Source: Akkermansiaceae bacterium UBA4589
GTDB taxonomy: Bacteria > Verrucomicrobiota > Verrucomicrobiia > Verrucomicrobiales > Akkermansiaceae
Direction of reading: 5' to 3'
DNA length: 24,326 nt
Assembly: GCA_002387565.1 (NCBI GenBank)
Contig: DGJT01000008.1
Span: forward strand, 1-24,326
The notes under the pieces are model-generated. The model saw only the letters and a program-made list of their open reading frames with translations. It was not told the origin of the DNA and ran no database searches. The position numbers and the translations under genes are program-made. Below, piece after piece: positions 15,034-22,033 of this stretch (position 1 is its first letter; each line of letters starts with the position of its first letter).

Positions 15034-15816
15034 CTACCACAAGCCGTTCTGGCCGGTTTGCAAGATATAGATTCCCATGAGGAGGTTAGCTATCGCATGC
15101 ATGGTGATACAAGCGGTGAGGGATTTGGTCTTAATCGCTAGCCAGTAAATCAGTGAGCCATAAATCAGTGCGGCTAACCAGTCGGCTGGTTGATGCACGA
15201 GAATAAAAGCACCTGTACTAATGAGGTAGGCTAGCCAAGAATGAGTGCCAAATGGTACGCTCCACAGCTCATTCTTGTATTCAATTGGACTCTTTTTATC
15301 AAAGCTCACACCTAGACGCATGACATAGCCTCTCCAGCAAATCTCTTCCACAAAGGAGACCACAATCACAGCACGGATAAATCGCCATACATAGGTCGTG
15401 ATTTGCGCACTTGTTGAGTCAAACACTGCCGCATCGAAACCCTCTAATCTTTGTTTAAAACCTAGACTCACTAACCATGCTGGCAAATCCTCAACTTGAG
15501 TCGCTATATAATTAGGGAGCAACCAAGCACTGATACCTATTGCTCCAGTTATGATGGCTAATAACCAGACCTTGAGACTAGGTCTGTCAAATTGATAAGC
15601 ACGGCGAAAATGCCAGACTAGGTAGCCTGCAACTAAGGTTTGTAATGGGTATATCCAATGCTCTGGAGCTTGCTGATACCAAGGCAAGCTAGGGTGAGCT
15701 CTAAACCAACCCAACCAATCACATAAACCTAAGATAATCTGACTCAGCAACATAAACACCACTAATGGCAAAATATGCGCCAGAGTGCGATTAAGGTTAT
15801 TAAAAGAAGCTTTCAT
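15034..15816 (-). CDS. CPBP-family intramembrane protease, exosortase-associated CAAX-like type
   Basis: 260 residues with about eight hydrophobic helices. The CPBP/Abi catalytic motifs are all present: EEICWR (E157, E158, R162), FILVHQP (H208) and the last helix MHAIANLLMG (H240, N244). The ending TKSLTACITMHAIANLLMGI and YILQTG closely matches the CAAX prenyl protease-related family (TIGR03008 as I recall it) found beside exosortase/PEP-CTERM sorting genes. No exosortase gene is in this window, so the link is by family only. It starts 3 nt after the NYN gene stop on the same strand. An active intramembrane glutamyl protease is expected; the substrate is unknown. Confidence 0.88.
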   Translation of the reverse strand: MKASFNNLNRTLAHILPLVVFMLLSQIILGLCDWLGWFRAHPSLPWYQQAPEHWIYPLQTLVAGYLVWHFRRAYQFDRPSLKVWLLAIITGAIGISAWLLPNYIATQVEDLPAWLVSLGFKQRLEGFDAAVFDSTSAQITTYVWRFIRAVIVVSFVEEICWRGYVMRLGVSFDKKSPIEYKNELWSVPFGTHSWLAYLISTGAFILVHQPADWLAALIYGSLIYWLAIKTKSLTACITMHAIANLLMGIYILQTGQNGLW

Positions 15817-15819
15817 AAG

Positions 15820-16452
15820 TTACCAACTAACAGGTTTTCGAATGTTAGTATGAGGAATGCGCTCAGGCAGTTGAGACTCCTCTAAAATAGTTGTACGTAA
15901 AACTTTAGTGAAATCTGCATATTGAACTAAGTTTTTTGACCTTTTTCTGTTTGCGGAACTGACTAGACCTATAACCTTTTCAGAATGATTCTCTTTGATG
16001 AGCTTTAACGATTCAGTCATATCACTATCATTACTAACAAGCACAGCGCAATCGTAATTATCTAACCAAGCATCATTAAGCATGTGCACACATAAATTAA
16101 CATCTGAACCCTTTTCTTCAACTTTCCACACATTAACTAACTCTGGCTTTTCTGCATCAGAATTAACCAATGGCATATAGGTTTTATTTCTGGAAAAGAA
16201 ACCTTTAATAATTTTTACTCTATTGCAATATTTCTCCAAAGCTCCAAAATAGGCTTGCTGCCTTAAGTCCACTTCAGGGTCAAACTTTGAAGGTCTTACA
16301 TCTGCTGTAAAATATTTAATTTCAATGATGTTGTTTTCTTCTGATAAAAGCGTATCAAAAACAGCTTCTAAATTAAGCCATTTATAATTGGTATCGATAA
16401 GAAACCCATAATAGAAATTGAACCCGTCTATATATATAATGGTACGCTTCAT
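15820..16452 (-). CDS. NYN-domain (PIN-like) putative ribonuclease
   Basis: 210 residues from the ATG at 16452. NYN domains are metal-dependent RNases of the PIN-like fold. Acidic and polar landmarks are present: YIDGFNFYYG (D9, N12), EEKGSDVNLCVHML (D117) and VLVSNDSDMTESLKLI (D142, D144). A polar C-terminal tail follows. An upstream in-frame ATG at 16479 is rejected as the start because it lies inside the argF terminator hairpin (16469-16491), while MKRTIIYIDG is the usual family opening. The gene sits between argF and the CPBP gene, 3 nt from the latter. Stand-alone NYN proteins are widespread, and some act in RNA turnover or defence; the role here is unknown. Confidence 0.85.
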   Translation of the reverse strand: MKRTIIYIDGFNFYYGFLIDTNYKWLNLEAVFDTLLSEENNIIEIKYFTADVRPSKFDPEVDLRQQAYFGALEKYCNRVKIIKGFFSRNKTYMPLVNSDAEKPELVNVWKVEEKGSDVNLCVHMLNDAWLDNYDCAVLVSNDSDMTESLKLIKENHSEKVIGLVSSANRKRSKNLVQYADFTKVLRTTILEESQLPERIPHTNIRKPVSW

Positions 16453-16460
16453 ATCTCTAT

Positions 16461-16491
16461 AAAAAGCAAAGGCTCTCATTAAGAGAGCCTT
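16461..16491 (-). terminator. Rho-independent terminator of argF
   Basis: On the minus strand AAGGCTCTC-TTAAT-GAGAGCCTT (16491-16469) forms a 9-bp perfect stem, followed by TGCTTTTTAT. It lies about 70 bp after the argF stop and just before the NYN start. Confidence 0.75.
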
Positions 16492-16561
16492 GCGGCCTAG
16501 GACAGAGCCCTAGGGGAGGTAATGCTTATTTATACCTAGGAACGAATGGCCTTGTCAACTT

Positions 16562-17458
16562 TTATTTAACCAGCCATTCCATCACAGCTTTTTGCGCGTG
16601 GAGACGGTTTTCTGCCTGACTGAAAATGACGTCGGCTTGAGATTCTAGGACTTCTTCGGTGATTTCTTTGCCACGGTAAGCTGGTAAGCAATGTAGGACC
16701 TTGCAATCAGAGTCAGCCACATCAAGTAAGGCTTGATTGACTTGGTAAGGAGCAAAGGCGGCTTCTTTTTCTGCCTGCCCTTCTTGCCCCATAGAGAGCC
16801 ATACGTCAGTATTAATTACGTGAGCGCCTTGGACTGCAGCTTGGACATCATGGGTGACTGACACATTAGGTGCTTGCAGACGCTGAAGGAAACTCGCATC
16901 TACAGCATAAGCCTCTGGCGTCGCTACTACAAATTCAAAGCCGAGTAATTTAGCCGCCCACATCCATGAACGTGAGACATTGTTATCACCATCACCGACA
17001 AAGGCAATTTTCTTGCCTTCCCAAGTACCTAGCTCTTCAACTACAGACATGAGATCAGCCACAATCTGACAAGGGTGCTCACTATCTGTGAGAGCGTTAA
17101 TCGTAGGAATTCGCCCATAATGAGCAAATTGCTCTACATCAGCATGATCAAAGGTACGTATAATACACCCATGCACCATACGACCTAACACGCGCGCTGT
17201 ATCTTTAATCGGCTCACCACGTCCAAGCTGCATATCATTAGTCGAAAGGAACATGACATTGCCGCCAAGCTCTCTTACGCCGACTTCAAATGAAACACGG
17301 GTACGGGTGCTTGCCTTACTAAAAATCATCGCCCATGTCTGACCTGCTAATGGTAGTTCAGAACTATTTCCACGCTGAGCTTTCCATTCTATACCACGAT
17401 GTACAAGCGCAGCTAAATCTTGAGCGCTGATAGTTTCAATAGAGAGGAAGTGTTTCAT
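16562..17458 (-). CDS. argF: Ornithine carbamoyltransferase
   Basis: Arginine biosynthesis: carbamoyl phosphate plus ornithine gives citrulline. 298 residues. The carbamoyl-phosphate loop is SKASTRTRVSFEVG (47-60; STRTR at 50-54), with MQLGRGEP at 76-83 and HPCQIVADL at 128-136. The ornithine-side motifs are DVWLSMGQE (218-226) and HCLPAYRGKEI (256-266); the family usually has HCLPAHRG or HCLPAYRG. All catalytic landmarks are present. It stands alone with its own likely promoter and a Rho-independent terminator, so arg genes are dispersed here. No Shine-Dalgarno is seen ahead of the ATG. Confidence 0.97.
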   Translation of the reverse strand: MKHFLSIETISAQDLAALVHRGIEWKAQRGNSSELPLAGQTWAMIFSKASTRTRVSFEVGVRELGGNVMFLSTNDMQLGRGEPIKDTARVLGRMVHGCIIRTFDHADVEQFAHYGRIPTINALTDSEHPCQIVADLMSVVEELGTWEGKKIAFVGDGDNNVSRSWMWAAKLLGFEFVVATPEAYAVDASFLQRLQAPNVSVTHDVQAAVQGAHVINTDVWLSMGQEGQAEKEAAFAPYQVNQALLDVADSDCKVLHCLPAYRGKEITEEVLESQADVIFSQAENRLHAQKAVMEWLVK

Positions 17459-17491
17459 AATGTTCTAGTTGTAAAAGGGTTTTAAAGCGAG

Positions 17492-17520
17492 ACTATGCCT
17501 ATGAAACCAAGAAAAATCAA
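17492..17520 (-). promoter_or_regulatory. Possible argF promoter
   Basis: On the minus strand TTGATT (17515-17520), a 17-bp spacer and CATAGT (17492-17497). The -10 matches 4 of 6 bases. It would give a leader of about 30 nt. No ArgR-box palindrome was noticed. Confidence 0.35.
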
Positions 17521-17570
17521 GATTTTAAGAACTAAACTCTATAAGACTTGGTAAATATTAGAAAGTTTAG

Positions 17571-17600
17571 TTGACAAACCACCACGATAGAGACTAGATT
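17571..17600 (+). promoter_or_regulatory. Probable promoter of tRNA-Ser
   Basis: A perfect -35 TTGACA (17571-17576), 18-bp spacer and TAGATT (17595-17600). The tRNA begins 37 bp further on, which suits a short 5' leader removed by RNase P. Confidence 0.5.
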
Positions 17601-17636
17601 TCGTGACTTTCTCCACAAGAGAAAGACATTCAACTT

Positions 17637-17728
17637 GGAACAGTGGCTGAGCGGTTGAAAGCGCGCCCCTGCTAAGGGTGTATACCTTTTATAGGGTATC
17701 GAGGGTTCGAATCCCTCCTGTTCCGCCA
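17637..17728 (+). tRNA. tRNA-Ser (anticodon GCU), CCA encoded
   Basis: Acceptor stem GGAACAG (17637-17643) pairs with CTGTTCC near the 3' end, followed by G and the encoded CCA (17726-17728). The anticodon stem CGCCC/GGGTG flanks loop CTGCTAA with anticodon GCT at 17671-17673, reading AGC/AGU. A long variable arm (about 17681-17700), typical of tRNA-Ser, precedes the T-arm GAGGG-TTCGAAT-CCCTC (17701-17717). It is followed at once by a terminator. Its 3' end, from inside the T-loop to just past CCA, is repeated exactly at 17915-17935. Confidence 0.97.
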
Positions 17729-17734
17729 TTAATA

Positions 17735-17764
17735 AAAAAGCCTGCCCTTGTGGTAGGTTTTTTT
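17735..17764 (+). terminator. Rho-independent terminator of tRNA-Ser
   Basis: Stem CCTGCC (17741-17746) with GGTAGG (17752-17757), loop CTTGT, then a run of seven T (17758-17764), and A-rich on the 5' side. An equivalent terminator with altered but still paired stem bases follows the duplicated tRNA end at 17947-17968. Confidence 0.85.
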
Positions 17765-17774
17765 GTATAAAGGC

Positions 17775-17935
17775 TGAACCACGGAGAATTTCGACCATTG
17801 AGCATGTTCCATGCTCAACAGGGGTCGACTGCAGGAAAGCACGTTAGTGCTGATACATAAATCATGCCGCAAGGCATGCAATTCTGCAGAGCGTAGTTAC
17901 GAAGTAACTAGGATAATCCCTCCTGTTCCGCCATT
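17775..17935 (+). repeat. Hairpin-rich structured unit 1 ending in a copy of the tRNA-Ser 3' end
   Basis: Non-coding unit. In order: CGACC (17792-17796) pairing with GGTCG (17823-17827) around hairpin TTGAGCAT/ATGCTCAA (17798-17805/17811-17818); then block TCGACTGC (17825-17832); hairpin AGCAC-GTTA-GTGCT (17838-17851); hairpin CATGCC-GCAA-GGCATG (17863-17878); block CTGCAGAG (17884-17891); hairpin TAGTTAC-GAA-GTAACTA (17894-17910); then ATAATCCCT running into the exact 21-bp copy of the tRNA 3' end (17915-17935). Unit 2 keeps the same order with different stem sequences. It could be a structured RNA, a folded DNA recombination site or a non-autonomous tRNA-targeting element. Confidence 0.75.
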
Positions 17936-17946
17936 TATAAAAAAAG

Positions 17947-17968
17947 CCTCCCTCGTGGAGGTTTTTTT
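17947..17968 (+). terminator. Second terminator, between units 1 and 2
   Basis: Stem CCTCC (17947-17951) with GGAGG (17957-17961) and seven T (17962-17968). It follows the duplicated tRNA 3' end just as the first terminator follows the real tRNA. Its stem differs from the first by compensated changes. Confidence 0.8.
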
Positions 17969-17974
17969 ATGTTC

Positions 17975-18120
17975 GGATACCGGAGGATTGCGACCATTGA
18001 GTAGATAGACTCAAAAGGGTTCGACTGCCACGCAGAGCTCAGCTCTGCTATAAAACCTCTTGCGCGCAAGCGCAACTCACTGCAGAGGGTCGTTGCTACG
18101 CAACGAGCATAATCCCTCTC
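17975..18120 (+). repeat. Hairpin-rich structured unit 2, tandem relative of unit 1
   Basis: Same layout as unit 1: CGACCATTGAG (17991-18001) with hairpin TTGAGT/ACTCAA (17997-18002/18009-18014), block TCGACTGC (18021-18028), hairpin GCAGAG/CTCTGC (18032-18037/18043-18048), hairpin TTGCGC-GCAA-GCGCAA (18060-18075), block CTGCAGAG (18080-18087), hairpin TCGTTGC-TAC-GCAACGA (18090-18106), then ATAATCCCT (18109-18117). The tRNA-like tail is cut short here (only AATCCCTC) and no terminator follows. CGACC-to-ATAATCCCT spacing is 118 bp against 121 bp in unit 1. 18121-18259, before the next gene, shows nothing recognisable. Confidence 0.75.
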
Positions 18121-18259
18121 TATATATCACAATCAAACTCAATCGTCTCATGCACCCTTAACCTATCTTCACCTACTCACAGCTCGTTCATAAATACCAA
18201 ACACACCTTGATAAATAAAAGTATTGTCGTTTTGACTAGTTTAGCTCAGAATTTTCGCA

Positions 18260-20275
18260 ATGAGACTTTTATTGATATTCATTTATTTATTTTTTCATTG
18301 GAGCCTAGCTGCCGAGCCTGGTCAGGCTGAGCTGATTAAGACGCTAGATGAGAAACTTTTGCGGATTGCCACTATCGAAACTGAGCTACCTGCTGAGCAG
18401 ACATTTCATACTCGTAACAAAACTGCTCAATTCAAAATAGAATTAATTACATTACAAGAAAAAGCAGAATCTAGACAAAAAAAATTAGCGGAAAATATTG
18501 CGGGAGTTAAGGAATTGTTATCTATTCTAAAAAATAATGAATCTGAGAGCTTTGAAGAAACAGACTCCGTGATTCTGGCTCAAATTGATTCTTTAGAAGC
18601 AGAGCTTAATCATTATGGAGCCGCACTTAAGAAAGTGCGATTAATTAAAGCTCAATCTACTAATTTGTTAGACAAGATTAGCTCGCTCAATGCTTCTACT
18701 TTTAGTGATTTCTTATTTCAGAAATCACCTCTTATTTTATCTCTAGACGCTCTTAAGGCATTATCTGCTGAATGGGCGGTAGCCAAAGGAAACCTATATA
18801 GTTTGGATTCGCTGATCACTGTCTTAATATTATTGGTAGTGAATGCATTAATTCTGATTTTTGGGCGTCGTTTGTATGCATTTCATTTTAAGCTTAAGCT
18901 AGATGAGGTTAATTTTTCTCGTTCTTATTTATATAAAATAGGCACGATTATCTCGCTAATCATTATTGCCTATCGTAGCTATTATAGTTTAGGCACAGAA
19001 GAGACAAGCCCTTACTTAATAGGCGTGATTTATTTTTTCTGTTATGCTGGTTGTTCTTTCTTACTCTTTCATTTGCTACGCAAACTGGACATCAAGCCTA
19101 GAAAAGAAATTGTAGATAGAAAAATTGTCCATCACCAAAGGCTTTTATTTAAACTTACGGTTTATATAGCTGAACTGCTTTCTATTACTGTGCCTATTTT
19201 ACTGGTATTAGGTTATGTGATTTTAGGCGCTTATATCACATTCAATATTACGATTACGATTGCAGGGCTGGTCTTGTTTTTCTTTTTAAGAAGTTTAGCT
19301 GAACGTATTATCCATTTCTTTCAAATTGAAAAGACGAAAACATTATCTGCTCTCTCGATTATTGTTGTTGAGTTGCTGTTAGGCGTGGTTATCTTAGTCT
19401 TTATTACCAGTTTTTGGGGATTCTCTCTACAGAACTATTCTGAATTTTATGAGAAGTTTAAAAATGGATTTACTATTGGAGAAACCAACGTCAATCTACG
19501 TAATATTCTCCTGACGATTGTTGGGTTTATTGCCACTTTATATATTTTCCGCTTTATCCAATGGTTCTTAAAAGAGCGTGTTTTTAGATATACACAGACT
19601 AAAAAAAGTGTGGCGGAAGCAATGATTTCGCTGACTGGTTATTTGGGGATTATGGTCGCCATTTTTACTAGCCTAAGTATTTTAGGCCTTAAAAGCTCAG
19701 ATTTAACCATTGTAGTAGGTGCTCTTTCATTAGGGATTGGGTTTGGCTTACAAAATATTATTAATAATTTTGTATCTGGTGTGATTCTTTTGTTCGAAAG
19801 ACCTGTCAAAATTGGAGACTGGATTGTGCTCGACAGTGGATTGCAAGGCACTATTAAGCAAATCAGTATTCGCTCTACAGAAATTGAGACTATTCATCGG
19901 GCTTCAGTAATTATTCCCAACTCAGATTTAATCTCTAAATCGATTACGAACTGGACACTGCGTGATCCTGTGATTCGTTTGGATTTATTAGTGGGTGTCG
20001 CCTATGGTTCAGATGTAGAAAAAGTCAGAGAAATACTGCTCAAAGCTGCTGCGGAAAACGAGATAGTACGAAAATCTCCCGAACCCGTGGTGCTGTTCCA
20101 AGATTTTGCTGATTCTAGTCTCAATTTTGAATTGCGTTATTTTGTGAAAGGTTTCACCAACCAAGCCCCTGCCCAAAGTGAATTGCGTTTTGCGATTAAT
20201 ACCGCACTCGCTGAAGCTGGTATAGAGATCCCATTCCCACAACGCGATATCCATATCAAATCAGGTAAACTTTAA
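18260..20275 (+). CDS. Large mechanosensitive channel of the MscS family (MscK/YbdG-like architecture)
   Basis: 671 residues. A signal peptide (MRLLLIFIYLFFHWSLAAEP) precedes a periplasmic, charged, coiled-coil-prone region (about 20-160). Several membrane helices lie between about 180 and 480. The MscS core begins at about 485 with VVGALSLGIGFGLQNIINNF, the Gly/Ala pore helix, followed by VSGVILLFERPVKIGDWIVL. The cytosolic beta and alpha/beta domains (RSTEIETIHRASVIIPNSD, then about 580-665) complete it. Such channels open under hypo-osmotic stress. Length is intermediate between MscS and the giant MscK. A ZntB-like gene starts 9 nt after its stop, so the two are likely co-transcribed. Confidence 0.93.
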   Translation: MRLLLIFIYLFFHWSLAAEPGQAELIKTLDEKLLRIATIETELPAEQTFHTRNKTAQFKIELITLQEKAESRQKKLAENIAGVKELLSILKNNESESFEETDSVILAQIDSLEAELNHYGAALKKVRLIKAQSTNLLDKISSLNASTFSDFLFQKSPLILSLDALKALSAEWAVAKGNLYSLDSLITVLILLVVNALILIFGRRLYAFHFKLKLDEVNFSRSYLYKIGTIISLIIIAYRSYYSLGTEETSPYLIGVIYFFCYAGCSFLLFHLLRKLDIKPRKEIVDRKIVHHQRLLFKLTVYIAELLSITVPILLVLGYVILGAYITFNITITIAGLVLFFFLRSLAERIIHFFQIEKTKTLSALSIIVVELLLGVVILVFITSFWGFSLQNYSEFYEKFKNGFTIGETNVNLRNILLTIVGFIATLYIFRFIQWFLKERVFRYTQTKKSVAEAMISLTGYLGIMVAIFTSLSILGLKSSDLTIVVGALSLGIGFGLQNIINNFVSGVILLFERPVKIGDWIVLDSGLQGTIKQISIRSTEIETIHRASVIIPNSDLISKSITNWTLRDPVIRLDLLVGVAYGSDVEKVREILLKAAAENEIVRKSPEPVVLFQDFADSSLNFELRYFVKGFTNQAPAQSELRFAINTALAEAGIEIPFPQRDIHIKSGKL

Positions 20276-20284
20276 TTGATAAAT

Positions 20285-21184
20285 ATGTCTCAAATAACTA
20301 CCATTGATAACCAGCATCATCTGAGTATCACACGTATTGATGAGTCAGCTGATTTAGTTCAAGCTGAAAACCATCTTATCAATCAAAGCCTTAATGAAGC
20401 AGAGGTCAATATACTCTTAGGTGAGGAGCCTCGCCCGCTATTTCACCAGACCAATGATACCGATTTTGTCTTAGTGTTGCGAGGGATAAACTTTGATGGG
20501 GATGATGATAAGTCAACTGTATCACTGAGGATGAGCAATCATGTTGACCATTTGTTTGTGGCACATCGAAAAAAAGTTAAATCACTCGATGAGCTCATCG
20601 ACGAATTTGACAAATTCAGTACCACAGAGGAATTAATTTTAGATTTAGTCGAAAAGCTCACAGAGAAAATCGAAAAACATATCTTTGACCTTGAGGAGCA
20701 AATCGAAGCTATCGAAGATGATATGCTGGACCATCCTAGTCAAGAATCACGTCATGCCATCATGAAAACCCGTAAAAAGGTCATCGAGCTAAGACGCTAC
20801 CTACTCCCTCAACGTGAGGTGCTCAATCAACTGGCTCGTAATAATTTAACTCATACTGACGAGGCTATTCGTCATCAATTCACTGACTTGCAGCAACGTA
20901 CCTCACGCATCTGTGATTTATTAGATGCTCTGCGTGAGCGCTTAGGTCTCATTCAAGAAGAAATAGGAGCCCTACTTAGCGACAAGCTCAATCGCAACCT
21001 CTATATTCTATCTATTATTTCGGCTATTTTCCTCCCGCTTGGCTTCTTAACTGGTTTACTGGGTATTAATGTGGGCGGCATGCCTGGGGCGGATCAGAGT
21101 GATGCCTTTTGGTTTGTATGTGCGTTATCTCTAATTATTGGACTTATGATTTTCTTGTTTTTCAAAAGCAAGAAATGGATTTAA
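20285..21184 (+). CDS. zntB: ZntB/CorA-type divalent metal transporter
   Basis: 299 residues from ATG 20285; a TTG at 20276 directly after the upstream stop would add three residues and is less likely. The N-terminal cytosolic alpha/beta domain leads into a long charged helix (about 100-240, rich in E, K and R). Two membrane helices close the protein. The CorA signature GMN appears as GIN (260-262) in FLTGLLGINVGGMPG, which is the ZntB form rather than classical Mg2+ CorA. A short basic tail (KSKKWI) ends the chain. Zn2+ transport is therefore the best guess, by family. It lies between the MscS gene and the pirin gene (18 nt), in the same direction. Confidence 0.88.
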   Translation: MSQITTIDNQHHLSITRIDESADLVQAENHLINQSLNEAEVNILLGEEPRPLFHQTNDTDFVLVLRGINFDGDDDKSTVSLRMSNHVDHLFVAHRKKVKSLDELIDEFDKFSTTEELILDLVEKLTEKIEKHIFDLEEQIEAIEDDMLDHPSQESRHAIMKTRKKVIELRRYLLPQREVLNQLARNNLTHTDEAIRHQFTDLQQRTSRICDLLDALRERLGLIQEEIGALLSDKLNRNLYILSIISAIFLPLGFLTGLLGINVGGMPGADQSDAFWFVCALSLIIGLMIFLFFKSKKWI

Positions 21185-21202
21185 ATACGCTTTTTAGGCA
21201 TT

Positions 21203-21910
21203 ATGACTATCACTATTCGACCTGCCGCCAGTAGAGGAGCTTCAAACTTGGGCTGGCTCCAGAGTCAGCACAGTTTTTCATTTGGTGAGTACTATGACCC
21301 TAAGCATCGTGGTTTTGAAACCTTGCGTGTGATTAATGATGATAAGGTAGCATCAGGTGCTGGCTTTGGAGAGCATCCTCATAAAAATATGGAGATTATC
21401 TCTTACGTACTTTCTGGCGCATTAGCTCACAAAGATTCGTTAGGTCACGAAGAGGCTATCCAAGCTGGGGATGTGCAGCGTATCAGTGCGGGCTCAGGCA
21501 TCACTCACAGTGAATACAATCATTCAGCTGATGATGAGGTGCATTTTTTGCAAATTTGGTTTTTGCCTAAAACTAAGAATATCAACCCAAGTTACGAGCA
21601 AAAACACTTTGCCTCTGAAACAAAACGTGGTTGCTTTACCCTCATAGCTAGCGAATTAGGTCGAGATGGCTCGATAAGCTTGAATCAAGATGTGGATATG
21701 TTAGCTGGCTTAATTAATGGTGATGAAACTGTAGGCTATCATCTGCCTCAAGGCCGTAAAGCGTGGGTACAAATAGCTAGAGGATCTGTGACCATGAATG
21801 ATATTGCTCTGCAAGCTGGTGATGGTGCCGCTATCGAGGATTCAGAAGATTTAGTTTTTGCTCAGGGCGACGATGCAGAAGTCCTTATTTTTGACCTGCA
21901 ACCTGCCTAA
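21203..21910 (+). CDS. Pirin family protein (YhhW-like)
   Basis: 235 residues, bicupin fold. The metal site of pirins is intact: H58 and H60 (GEHPHKNMEI), H102 and E104 (GSGITHSEYN). The opening RPAASRGASNLGWLQSQHSF and then HRGFETLRVINDD are standard for the YhhW-like branch, some of which show quercetin 2,3-dioxygenase activity in vitro; the natural role is mostly unknown. The second cupin half (about 130-235) has no metal residues, as usual. It is the last gene of the MscS-ZntB-pirin run. The 123-bp gap after it leads to the EF-G gene. Confidence 0.93.
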   Translation: MTITIRPAASRGASNLGWLQSQHSFSFGEYYDPKHRGFETLRVINDDKVASGAGFGEHPHKNMEIISYVLSGALAHKDSLGHEEAIQAGDVQRISAGSGITHSEYNHSADDEVHFLQIWFLPKTKNINPSYEQKHFASETKRGCFTLIASELGRDGSISLNQDVDMLAGLINGDETVGYHLPQGRKAWVQIARGSVTMNDIALQAGDGAAIEDSEDLVFAQGDDAEVLIFDLQPA

Positions 21911-21976
21911 CTTAGTTGAGTTGCAACTGTTATTGTAACGACACTTAAGCCTGCTCTAAAAAAAATGCATAGAAAG

Positions 21977-22005
21977 TTTGCATAATCACACTTTTTATTT
22001 TATGT
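21977..22005 (+). promoter_or_regulatory. Possible promoter of the EF-G gene
   Basis: TTGCAT (21977-21982), 17-bp spacer and TATGTA (22000-22005), about 29 bp before the EF-G start. The boxes are imperfect but well spaced. A 10-bp palindrome AGTTGCAACT (21919-21928) lies upstream in the same gap. Confidence 0.35.
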
Positions 22006-22033
22006 ATCGCCTCTATTCACAGAATTTAAGATT

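Noticed and set aside
16496..16540. Three CCTAGG palindromes after argF
   Set aside because: Only 6 bp each; they may occur by chance and form no convincing extended structure beyond the terminator.
17532..17798. 88-codon minus-strand frame antisense to tRNA-Ser
   Set aside because: A typical spurious frame read through the complement of a tRNA (the GFEPS-like segment); the tRNA explains the sequence.
17811..18008. 65-codon plus-strand frame across structured units 1 and 2
   Set aside because: It runs through hairpins, the copied tRNA end and a terminator. The other unit has no matching frame, so coding is unlikely.
17775..18120. CRISPR array or integron attC array
   Set aside because: There are only two units, the conserved blocks are short and the hairpins differ in sequence. 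No cas or integrase gene is near, and no cassettes with ORFs lie between the units.
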